Positions 1 through 8,000 of a DNA stretch of 37,324 nt are shown here, one piece after another. This stretch comes from an uncultured Eubacteriales bacterium. GTDB lineage: Bacteria; Bacillota; Clostridia; Oscillospirales; Oscillospiraceae. The stretch lies in contig URNZ01000013.1 of NCBI GenBank assembly GCA_900549405.1, positions 1-37,324 of the forward strand, read 5' to 3'. The number at the start of each line of letters is the position of its first letter. The first letter of the stretch is position 1. Under the pieces are notes generated by a model, which saw only the letters and a list, made by a program, of their open reading frames with translations, made no database searches and was not told the origin of the DNA. Made by a program: the position numbers and the translations under genes.

Positions 1-784
1 GCTTGGGGATGACGTTTTTGAGGAGCACCTCGCCCCCGGCGGCGGCCACGGCGGCCATATAGGTGCCCGCCTCGATCTGGTCGGGGATGATGGAATAGGT
101 CCCGCCGCTCAGCCGCTCCACGCCGCGGATCTTAATGACGTCGGTGCCCGCGCCCATGATGTCCGCGCCCATAGAGTTCAGGAAGTTGGCCAGGTCCACG
201 ATGTGGGGCTCCTTGGCCGCGTTCTCGATGACGGTCATGCCGTTGGCCAGGGTGGCGGCCAGCATGATGTTCATGGTGGCCCCTACGGAGACCATGTCCA
301 GATACACCTGGCCGCCGGCCAGCCGTCCGCCGCCGGGGACCTGGGCGCAGATCAGGCCGTTGCGCACGTCCACGTCGGCCCCCATGGCCACAAAGCCCTT
401 GATGTGCTGGTCGATGGGCCGTCCGCCCAGGTCGCAGCCCCCGGGCAGGGGGACCTCCGCCCAGCCGAAGCGGCCCAGCAGGGCCCCCACCAGGTAATAG
501 CTGGCGCGGATCTTCCGGGCCAGCTCATAGGGCACCTGGCGGTTGCGGATGTGGGAGCAGTCCACGTCCACCGTGTTCTTGTTCACCGTCTTCACGTCGG
601 CGCCCAGCTCACGCAAAATCTGTAAGATCAGCGTCACGTCGCTGATCTGGGGAATATTTTCAATGCGGCACACCCCGTCCACCATCAAAGCGGCGGGGAT
701 AATGGCCACAGCGGCATTCTTCGCGCCGCTGATCTCAATGGTCCCGTGGAGGGGGCGACCCCCGTGGATTTGATACTTCGTCAA
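1..784 (-). CDS. murA: UDP-N-acetylglucosamine 1-carboxyvinyltransferase, C-terminus beyond window
   Basis: This enzyme transfers enolpyruvate from PEP to UDP-GlcNAc, the first committed cytoplasmic step of peptidoglycan synthesis. About 261 of roughly 420 residues are present; the 3' end lies off the left edge. The start is a TTG with GAGGAAGG a few bases upstream. It places the catalytic pair Lys22-Asn23 (SGAKNAA) exactly where the family has it. The active-site cysteine is present (LPGGCDLGGRP, Cys117 here, Cys115 in E. coli numbering), which predicts normal PEP chemistry and fosfomycin sensitivity. Other family blocks seen are SVGATMNIM, ENAAKEPHIVD and the GTD-IKIRGVERL segment. It follows hemW on the same strand but has its own promoter about 130 bases upstream, so it is probably transcribed alone. 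Firmicutes often carry two murA paralogues; which one this is cannot be told. Confidence 0.96.
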   Translation of the reverse strand, partial: MTKYQIHGGRPLHGTIEISGAKNAAVAIIPAALMVDGVCRIENIPQISDVTLILQILRELGADVKTVNKNTVDVDCSHIRNRQVPYELARKIRASYYLVGALLGRFGWAEVPLPGGCDLGGRPIDQHIKGFVAMGADVDVRNGLICAQVPGGGRLAGGQVYLDMVSVGATMNIMLAATLANGMTVIENAAKEPHIVDLANFLNSMGADIMGAGTDVIKIRGVERLSGGTYSIIPDQIEAGTYMAAVAAAGGEVLLKNVIPK

Positions 785-921
785 ATCTTGCACCTTCCTC
801 ACGCCATACAAGGCAGTCATATCAAAAAACATGGCAGAGCCATATGTAAATATCCAAATTTCAGGCGATCCTCCGCCCCGTCCAAACCCCTGGGCATAAC
901 AGGGCAGAATAAATCTTATAC

Positions 922-950
922 ATTATAGCATCTTCTGATTCCGGTGGCAA
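922..950 (-). promoter_or_regulatory. Sigma-A type promoter of murA
   Basis: On the minus strand TTGCCA (950-945) is separated by 17 bases from TATAAT (927-922). Transcription would start near 915 and leave a leader of about 130 bases before the TTG start at 784. The rest of the 785-1058 gap holds nothing gene-like. Confidence 0.75.
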
Positions 951-1058
951 TAAATTTTGTCCGGGCAAATGCAAATCGTCAATTTGAATGGCAGGCCTTT
1001 CATTTTCCAGGCTTTACAGAAAGTCCCCCTGGCAAAATGACGGTTTTATGTCGCCCTG

Positions 1059-2321
1059 TCAGCCCTCCTCCGGCCCCCGTGCGGCATAGTGTTCCCGCGC
1101 CCGCACCAGCACGTCAGACAGCTGGGCCTGCTCCTGCCGGTCCAGCAGGTCGCCGATGAGCTGGTTAGACACCAAAAAGCCCTTGGGGGTAAAGCGCCAG
1201 CGGCCCTCCGCCGTCTTCTCCGCCCAGCCCTGGGCCTGAAACTCCTCCAGCCGCCGCTCCAGGGGGGCAAAGTCCATGAAATAGTTCCGGCGATACTCCC
1301 ACTCCTCGATGCCCAGGGCGGTGCGCAGGCGGAGCATGAGATACTCCCCGCACCGCTCCTGCCGGGGGATCAGCTCCTCGCTGTCCAGAATGTTGCCCCC
1401 CTCCAGCACGCCCTTGATATAGGCGTCTAAGTCCCGGACGAAGGAATACCGCCGCCCGCCGAAATCAGAGTGGGCCCCGGGGCCAAAGCCGATATAGGGC
1501 CGGGTGAGCCAATAGCGCAGGTTGTGCCTGGACTCGTGCCCCGGCTTTGCGAAGTTGGAGATCTCATACTGGGCAAAGCCCGCCCGCGCCAAGCGGCCCA
1601 CCGTCCACAGATAGCGGTCGGCCTGGGCGTCGTCGTCGGGGAGCACCTCCCCCTCCTCCACTCGCTGGGCCAGGGGGGTGCCCTCCTCCACCTTCAGGCC
1701 ATAGCAGGATAGGTGCTGGGGGATCAGGGACAGGGCGTGCTCCACGGTGGCGCGCCAGCTCTCCTCCGTCTGGCCGGGCAGGCCGTAAATTAAGTCCAGG
1801 GACAGGTTTTTAAACCCCGCCTTTTTCGCCATGGTCACGGCCTGGTCCGTCTGCTGCACGGTGTGGGGGCGGTGGACGGCCTCCAGCTCTGCCGGGTCAG
1901 CCGACTGCATCCCCAATAAGATGCGGTTAAAGCCCGCCCGCCGCAGCCGCCGCAGAGAGCGCAGGTCCACGCTGTCGGGGTTGGCCTCCAGGGTGATCTC
2001 CGCGTCCTTGTCCACGGGCAGCTGCTTTTTCAGGGCGGTCAAAATTTCCTTCAGCCGCTTCTCCCCATACAGGCTGGGGGTGCCGCCGCCGAAATAGATG
2101 GTGTCCACCGGCACCTGGGCCATGGGGGCCGTCTCCGCGATGTGGGAGAGCAGCGCCTTCTGATACCGGTCCATCTGGTCCTCCCGCCCGGCCAGGGAGT
2201 AGAAGTCGCAGTAGTCGCACTTGCTCTTGCAGAAGGGGATGTGAATATAAACGCCCAGCTTATCCCCGCCGGGGGCGGCGAGAGGGCGGTCAGTCTTTTT
2301 TTCTTTCTTGTGTCCGAACAT
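1059..2321 (-). CDS. hemW: Radical SAM heme chaperone HemW
   Basis: The 420-residue protein belongs to the HemN/HemW radical SAM family. The N-terminus carries GVYIHIPFCKSKCDYCDF, the CxxxCxxC cluster-binding motif followed by the x-F typical of HemW. Next comes the glycine-rich YFGGGTPS SAM-binding loop, then the LEANPDS and GLPGQTEESW blocks. HemW proteins bind heme and deliver it to haemoproteins; most are not coproporphyrinogen oxidases. The ATG at 2321 is preceded by AGGAGG with a 9-base spacer. A GTG eight codons upstream overlaps that ribosome site and was not chosen. It lies 78 bases downstream of gpr and is probably cotranscribed with it. In many Firmicutes the order is rpsT/gpr/spoIIP/lepA/hemW; here spoIIP and lepA are absent from between gpr and hemW. 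Confidence 0.93.
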   Translation of the reverse strand: MFGHKKEKKTDRPLAAPGGDKLGVYIHIPFCKSKCDYCDFYSLAGREDQMDRYQKALLSHIAETAPMAQVPVDTIYFGGGTPSLYGEKRLKEILTALKKQLPVDKDAEITLEANPDSVDLRSLRRLRRAGFNRILLGMQSADPAELEAVHRPHTVQQTDQAVTMAKKAGFKNLSLDLIYGLPGQTEESWRATVEHALSLIPQHLSCYGLKVEEGTPLAQRVEEGEVLPDDDAQADRYLWTVGRLARAGFAQYEISNFAKPGHESRHNLRYWLTRPYIGFGPGAHSDFGGRRYSFVRDLDAYIKGVLEGGNILDSEELIPRQERCGEYLMLRLRTALGIEEWEYRRNYFMDFAPLERRLEEFQAQGWAEKTAEGRWRFTPKGFLVSNQLIGDLLDRQEQAQLSDVLVRAREHYAARGPEEG

Positions 2322-2399
2322 GGGGCCGTTCCTCCTTGTTTTCACCTCCGATTATATCGAAAAATTCAGGTGCTGCATAGGGGGCGGGAGGAAATATTG

Positions 2400-3293
2400 T
2401 CAACTCAATAACAGCTCCAGCTCCTCCAGCCCCAATCCGGGCTGGAGGGCCATGCTGATGGCATAGCCCAATATTTTGGACAGGTCGGCCACCTGGCGGT
2501 CAATGTCCCTTGGGGTGACCAGAATGTCCCGGCCCGGGGCGGACTGGGGCAGGCGGTCACATCCCAGCAGGTCGGCGGCCAGGGTGGCCCCCTCCACCAC
2601 CGTGGGCACGCCGATGGCCAGCACGGGCACCCCCAGGCTCTCTTCATCCAGGGCCGCCCGGTGGTTGCCCACGCCGGAGCCGGGGGAGATGCCCGTGTCC
2701 GCCAGCTGCACCGTGCGGCACAGCCGGTCTAAGCTGCGGGAGGCCAGGGCGTCCACCGCGATGACGCAGCAGGGCCGGATGCTTTGGCAGACAGAGGCCA
2801 CCAGTTCCTGACTCTCCAGCCCCGTGCTGCCCATCACCTCCGCCGACACCGACGCCACCGGGCGCAGGTGGCCGAACTGCTCCGGCATCCGCCCCACCAG
2901 ATGGCGGGTGACCAGGGTGCAGTCGTGGACCCGGGGGCCGACGGCGTCGGGGGTGATGGCCCGGTTGCCCAGACCGGCCACCAGCACCGGGCCCTTTTTC
3001 AGGTCGATCTGCTCCAGCAGTTCCCCCAGCTCGGCGGCCACCGCCTCCACCGCCCGGGGAAAGGCCCCGTCCGCACGGGTCTCCACCCCCTCCAGGGTCA
3101 GGGTGACATAGGTCCCCCGGGGCTTGCCCAGGGCCTGCTCCCCCCGCTCATCCAGCACCTGCACCACCGTGACGGGCATACCCGCCCGCTTTCGCTCCTC
3201 TGCCCGCACCCCGGGCAATTGGGCGGTCTGTCCCGCCCGCTCCTGCCACAGCTCCCGGGCCTCCATGGCCAGGTCGGTCCGTCTCAGGTCCAA
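2400..3293 (-). CDS. gpr: GPR endopeptidase (germination protease)
   Basis: GPR degrades the small acid-soluble DNA-binding proteins (SASPs) of the spore core when spores germinate. The 297-residue protein has the usual family length. Its N-terminus, DLRRTDLAMEARELW, contains the RTDLAxEA stretch that resembles a SASP cleavage site and marks propeptide self-processing. The core block VAGLGNRAITPDAVGPRV is strongly diagnostic, as are the later AVDALASR and GIPTVVEGATLA stretches. The start is TTG at 3293 with an AAGGGAG-like site 9 bases upstream. It is divergent from rpsT, a conserved Firmicute arrangement. A forespore sigma-F/G promoter is expected, but I could not place one with confidence. 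Its presence indicates an endospore former. Confidence 0.96.
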   Translation of the reverse strand: MDLRRTDLAMEARELWQERAGQTAQLPGVRAEERKRAGMPVTVVQVLDERGEQALGKPRGTYVTLTLEGVETRADGAFPRAVEAVAAELGELLEQIDLKKGPVLVAGLGNRAITPDAVGPRVHDCTLVTRHLVGRMPEQFGHLRPVASVSAEVMGSTGLESQELVASVCQSIRPCCVIAVDALASRSLDRLCRTVQLADTGISPGSGVGNHRAALDEESLGVPVLAIGVPTVVEGATLAADLLGCDRLPQSAPGRDILVTPRDIDRQVADLSKILGYAISMALQPGLGLEELELLLS

Positions 3294-3400
3294 AGTGTCC
3301 CGCTCCCTTCCTGTTTTTCGTGTTTTTTGCCGGATTTTCCCCAGGAATCCGTGTCTAATTTCAGTCTATCCAAAATTCTAAAAAAAATTGAAAAAAACAG

Positions 3401-3429
3401 TTGCATTTTCTGGGGGCGGGTGTTAAAAT
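3401..3429 (+). promoter_or_regulatory. Promoter of rpsT
   Basis: TTGCAT (3401-3406), a 17-base spacer and TAAAAT (3424-3429) lie about 60 bases before the rpsT start in an AT-rich tract. Confidence 0.65.
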
Positions 3430-3490
3430 ACATATCTGCACAGGCATATTGTGCCTAATTTAACGATGAAAATCGGAGGAGGTGTTTGGT

Positions 3491-3754
3491 TTGCCGAATA
3501 TCAAGTCTGCCAAAAAGCGCGTCCTGGTATCCCAGACCAAGGCTGCCCAGAACAAGGCTGCTAAGTCCGCGCTGAAGACCGAGCTGAAGAAGTTTGACAC
3601 CGCTGTGGCGGAAGGCAACCGCAGCGAGGCCGATGTCGCTTACAAGGTGGCCGTCAAGGCCGTGGATCAGGCCGCTGCCAAGGGGCTGCTGCACAAGAAG
3701 AACGCTGCCAACAAGAAGAGCAGCATGACCATCAAGCTGAACAAGCTGGCCTGA
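3491..3754 (+). CDS. rpsT: 30S ribosomal protein S20
   Basis: S20 is a small basic protein that binds 16S rRNA early in 30S assembly. The 87-residue product begins with the diagnostic PNIKSAKKRV and continues with the lysine/alanine-rich helices and the AAKGLLHKKNAANKKSS block. The start is a TTG at 3491, eight bases after GGAGGAGG; the in-frame GTG at 3482 lies inside that ribosome site and is rejected. TTG starts are a known feature of rpsT, where they support autoregulation by initiation control. The gene is monocistronic, between its own promoter and terminator. Confidence 0.98.
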   Translation: MPNIKSAKKRVLVSQTKAAQNKAAKSALKTELKKFDTAVAEGNRSEADVAYKVAVKAVDQAAAKGLLHKKNAANKKSSMTIKLNKLA

Positions 3755-3768
3755 GGTCTGCAACGTCG

Positions 3769-3798
3769 AAAGCCGTCTGTTTTACAGACGGCTTTTTT
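3769..3798 (+). terminator. Rho-independent terminator of rpsT
   Basis: The inverted repeat AAGCCGTCTGT / ACAGACGGCTT with a two-to-three base loop is followed by a T run, 15 bases after the rpsT stop. The GCCGTCTG / CAGACGGC stem core recurs in the small-RNA terminator at 4887-4925. Confidence 0.9.
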
Positions 3799-3815
3799 CG
3801 TACCTATTTCTCTTT

Positions 3816-3850
3816 GTCATTGCGAGGAGCGAAGCGACGTGGCGATCCGT
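3816..3850 (+). repeat. Dispersed repeat, family A
   Basis: One copy of a roughly 35-base intergenic repeat beginning GTCATTGCGAGGAGCGAAG and ending in GACGTGGC-ATCCGT. Other copies lie at 9870-9904 (inverted), 26625-26658 (inverted), and 28084-28124 and 28139-28173 (facing pair). This copy sits just before the ribosome site of the next gene. Confidence 0.85.
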
Positions 3851-3874
3851 ATTCTGTAGAAAGGAGTCCCCGCC

Positions 3875-4732
3875 ATGCTGGAACGCCTGATCTCCCTGCC
3901 CCCGGTCTCCTTCTGTCTGGAGGTGTGGGACACCTATGCCCGGGCGGGGATATCCCGCTCCGCCGCCGCCCTGGCCTATTACCTGGTGCTGACCCTGTTC
4001 CCCCTGGTCATGTGCGTGAACTATTTCATCGGCCTGTTCCACTTTGATTTAGAGCAGGTCCTCCGGGCCGCCGACGCCCTCCTCCCCGCCGGGGTAACGG
4101 GGGTGCTGGGGGACTATCTGACCTATGTGGCCGGGGTCCGCTCCCCGGCGCTGCTGTGGGCCAGCGTGTTCACCATTCTGGTCTCCGCCTCCGCCGGGCT
4201 GCGCACCTTATTTCTGGCCCTGGACGAGCTATATGAGGTCCGGCGGCCCATGGGCGTGAAGACCACCCTTGTCAGCGTGGCCCTGTCCGCCCTGTTTCTG
4301 GTCACCATCTATTTTTCCGTGGTGGTCATTTTCACCGGGGACTGGTTCTTCCGTCTGCTGGAGCAATATCTGCCCCGGCCCTTAAAGCAGCTGCTCTCCC
4401 TGGCCCGGGTGTCCGGGCTGTGGGGCTGGCTGCGGTATCTGGTGCTGTTCTGCGCGGTGCTATTGCTGGTGCTGGCCCTCTATCGGGCGGGCACGCCGCC
4501 CCGGGCCATGCCCCGGCGCACCCTGCGCTTTGCCGCCCTGCTCACCGCTCTGGCCATGGCGGTGTGCTCCGGGGTGTTCTCCTGGTTCATCGGCATGTCC
4601 TCCCGCTATGCCCTGGTATACGGCTCATTGGCCTCCCTCATCATCCTGCTGGTGTGGCTGTACCTGTGCGGCAATATTCTTCTATTAGGCGCCGCCGTCA
4701 GCCGCACGTGGGTGATCCGGCGGACAAGGTGA
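3875..4732 (+). CDS. YihY/virulence factor BrkB family membrane protein
   Basis: An integral membrane protein of 285 residues, the usual length for the YihY/BrkB family. The family is widespread, often misnamed ribonuclease BN, and its function remains uncertain. The sequence shows about six hydrophobic segments. Family blocks include ISRSAAALAYYLVLTLFPL near residue 30, the LYEVRRPMG segment near residue 125 and the C-terminal SLASLIILLVWLYLCGNILL helix. The ATG at 3875 follows AAAGGAG closely. It has no evident partner gene: a repeat precedes it and a separately transcribed small RNA follows. Confidence 0.92.
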   Translation: MLERLISLPPVSFCLEVWDTYARAGISRSAAALAYYLVLTLFPLVMCVNYFIGLFHFDLEQVLRAADALLPAGVTGVLGDYLTYVAGVRSPALLWASVFTILVSASAGLRTLFLALDELYEVRRPMGVKTTLVSVALSALFLVTIYFSVVVIFTGDWFFRLLEQYLPRPLKQLLSLARVSGLWGWLRYLVLFCAVLLLVLALYRAGTPPRAMPRRTLRFAALLTALAMAVCSGVFSWFIGMSSRYALVYGSLASLIILLVWLYLCGNILLLGAAVSRTWVIRRTR

Positions 4733-4749
4733 GCTGCGGCTGAAACTAT

Positions 4750-4778
4750 TTGACAACCTGTCTGAAATTGGCTATAAT
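4750..4778 (+). promoter_or_regulatory. Consensus promoter of the small RNA
   Basis: TTGACA (4750-4755), a 17-base spacer and TATAAT (4773-4778) give a perfect vegetative promoter just after the YihY stop codon. It is the strongest promoter in the window and is not followed by an open reading frame. Confidence 0.85.
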
Positions 4779-4784
4779 AAAAGA

Positions 4785-4925
4785 CACAGAGGATGCTTAC
4801 TGCTAATAAGCACCCCCTGCGGTGGAAACCTAAACGGTCACCAATACACATACTGTCACATTGTGGAGTTTAACCTCCAGCAAACTGTGAGCCGTCTGTT
4901 GTGGCAGACGGCTCACTTCTTTTTA
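4785..4925 (+). ncRNA. Putative structured small RNA, about 140 nt
   Basis: The interval runs from the expected start of a perfect promoter to a 12-bp-stem terminator and contains no plausible coding sequence. Pairings readable by eye are CACAG (near 4789) with CTGTG (near 4885) closing the molecule, a GCTTA/TAAGC hairpin near 4795-4811, a GGTG...CACC helix near 4821-4842, and TGGAG/CTCCA near 4864-4879. This architecture, with a high-output promoter, fits a housekeeping or regulatory RNA. A 6S-like RNA was considered because of the closed long-hairpin form, but I do not recognise 6S, SRP, tmRNA or RNase P motifs. It could also be a terminated leader of the downstream gene, although the terminator makes a separate transcript likelier. 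The remaining gap to 5072 holds only a weak possible promoter (TTTTCT, 17 bases, TAAAAT at 5005-5010). Confidence 0.6.
4887..4925 (+). terminator. Terminator of the small RNA
   Basis: GTGAGCCGTCTG and CAGACGGCTCAC form a perfect 12-bp stem with a six-base loop, followed by TTCTTTTTA. Confidence 0.9.
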
Positions 4926-5072
4926 TACCTGTCGCGCAAATACAGCACCGGGAAAAAGCTGTAAAGCCAACGGCATCCCACTTTTCTTCCCCCTGCATTT
5001 GTGATAAAATTTACCTGACGTTTCATCCTGCATGTTTTATTTTTACCCCCTCCCCAAGAAAGGTGGTCCCCT

Positions 5073-8000
5073 ATGCACGAAAAGATGATCCGACAGTTCA
5101 ACAGCGACGTGGCCGAGGCCCTCTCCGCCCGGCGGGCAGCGGGGCTTACCAGCCGGAAGGCCGCCCTGTCCCTGCTGAAGGCCCCGGGCTGGACCGAGAC
5201 CCTGGAGGGGCTGCTGCCCATCCGCCAGCGGCTCACCTGCGCCCAGGCCCTGGAGCTGTGCCGCCAGCTGCCCGACTTTTTCTCCCCCGCCCCGGAGCAA
5301 GGCTGGCTGGCCTTCTGCTATGACTATGTCCGCACCCGCATGTTCCCCGACGGGTGCTTTGTGCCCATACCCTCCCCCTATGCCGCCGGGGCGGAGGTCT
5401 TCCTCACCGTGCTCCAGGTCCTGCTGGACCACGAGCGGGCGGCCCTGCCCTTTGATCCCCTCGTCGACTTTCAGTTTTTGCCCCAGGAGGAATACGCCCT
5501 GTGCGATACAGCGCGGGAGTATGGCCGCTTTCTGGCCGCCTGGCGGCAGGAGTTCGTCTATGAGCTGCTGCGCCTGGGGGACGAGGTGACTCCCTTCCGC
5601 ACCCTGGGCCACATTGCCGGGGTCCACTATATCGCCATGACCGCCGCCCGGGGGCTGGCCGGTGCGGGGGTGGAGGTGGACCTGGCCCTCATCTCTGCCG
5701 CCGCCGCCGCCCACGACGTGGGCAAGTTCGGCTGCCGGGCGGGGGAGCGGGTCCCCTATCTCCACTACTACTACACCGACCAGTGGCTTACCGCCCGCAA
5801 GCTGGAGGGCATCAGCCACATCGCCGCCAACCACTCCGTGTGGGACCTGGAACTGGAGTCGTTGTCGGTGGAATCCCTGCTGCTCATCTATGCCGACTTC
5901 CGCTCCAAACAGGACCGGGACGACCAGGGCCGGGAGATCACCGTGCTCTATCCCCTGGACCAGTCCTTCCAGGTCATCCTGTCCAAGCTGGACGGGGTGG
6001 ACTCCACCAAGCGCCGCCGGTATCAGCTGGTGTATGGCCGCCTCCACGACTTTGAGGACTATATGCGCCGCCTGGGCGTGGACGTGGCCCTGTCCGGCCA
6101 CCCGGAGCCCCCCGTCCCCCACAAGGATGCCGCCCTGATGGGCCCGGAGGAGACCCTGGACAATCTGATCGGTCTGTCGGTGGACCACAACCTGCGGCTG
6201 ATGCACATGCTGTCTAACGAGCAGAAGTTCGGCAACATCATCGAGTCCGCCCGCTCCACCAAGAGCTGGCAGCAGCTGCGGGCCTATCTGAACATCTTTG
6301 AGGAGTATTTCACCTATCTGTCCGTGCGGCAGAAGACCCAGGCCCTGTCCTTCCTGTACGAGCTGCTGGTCCACCGCGAGGGCGACATCCGCCGCCAGGC
6401 GGGCAGCCTGATCGGTCAGATCATCGCCCGGTTCCACCTGGTCTATCAGAAGGAGGTCCCCGCCCACGCCGCCCACGACCCGGCGGAGGAGGTCCCCTTC
6501 CAGCTGTGGGCGCAGTATTTAAAGCTCATCATCTACCCCGACCACAAGACCACCCCCCAGCAGCGCTCCCACATCGGCTATACCCTGAAGCTGGTGGTGG
6601 GCTCTATGCTCCAGCACGCCCGGCCCCAGGACATCCCCCGCTTTCTGGGCGCCCTGCTGGACTACTATAAAGACCCCGCCGCCCTGTCGGCGGACACCGC
6701 CTTCACCCTGCTGGACGCCATCCGCTATCTGCCCCAGCAGTATTACGGGGAGAAGACCCGGGGGGCGCTCATCGAATTCGCCGCCTATTTTGTCGCCCAG
6801 GGGGAGCTTCGCCTGACCATCGCCGCGCTGGAGTTCCTGCGGGAGGCCCAGCGCTCCCTGCCCAAGGGGCACCCCCAGATGGGCCGCATCGTGGCCATCG
6901 TCCGCTCTATGCAGCCCGAGGCCCTGACGGCCATCTTCCTGAAATATAAGATCCTCAGCCGGGCCGGGGTGAAGGACCCCGCTTTAGAGCAGGCCCTCTA
7001 TCACATGGACATCACCAGCGAGGTGTTCCTGGACAACCTGAAGACCGCCACCCCCTGGATCGTGAAGGTGGCCGGGGTGGAGCTGCTGCGGGACCAGGTG
7101 GAGCACGGGCTGGACGCCCACATCCTGCACATCGCCGCCCACTTCTCCAACCTGGTCAAGGTGTCGGAGCGGGTGGTGGTGCGGCACACCGCAGGCGACG
7201 CTCTGGTGCGCACCCTGTCCCTGCTGCGCCGGGACCAGCGCAACGAGGTGGTGGTGGAGCTGGGCAAGGGCCTGGAGATGGGCCAGTACGAGATCTCCAA
7301 GTATATCCCCCAGTATCTGGGCCAGGCCGCCCTGTATCTCCACCCCAGCGAGTTGGACGAGCAGGTGCTGTGGCTGCGGGGGCTGCTGGCCTCCCCCAGC
7401 GACTCCGCCGTGTCCGGGGCGCTGAACACCATCGGCGTGCTGCTGGAGAACTACCCCGCCTATTTAGAGCGCTTCCCCCAGCCCTATTCCGCCTTTGAGC
7501 ACCGGCGGCAGGAGCTGCTGGGGCTGCTCCTCCAGGGCCTTGCCCACTACCGGGAGGCCGTGCGGCAGGAGGCCCTGCTGGTCATCGGAAAGCTGCTATT
7601 CGAATCCCGGGAGCTGTCCTTGGGGGAGAAGAGCCGCCTGTTCGCTCTGTGCTACCGCAAGCTGCTGTTTCTCATTCTGGAGTCGGCGGACCAGAGCCGC
7701 CTGACCTTTTTCTATCGGGCCGCCGCCCTGGCCCACATCAACCGGTTCATCGCCCTGCACCGGCTGGACCACGGTCCCTTCTCCTTCCCGCCCCCCCGGA
7801 AGATCGCATTCTTCCCCGGCACCTTCGACCCCTTCACCCTGTCCCACAAGGGCATCGTCCAGGCCATCCGGGACCTGGGGTTCGAGGTCTATCTGGCGGT
7901 GGACGAGTTCTCCTGGTCCAAAAAGGCCCAGCCCCATCTCATCCGGCGGCAGATCGTCAACCTGTCCGTGGCGGGGGACTTCCACGTCCACCTGTTCCCC

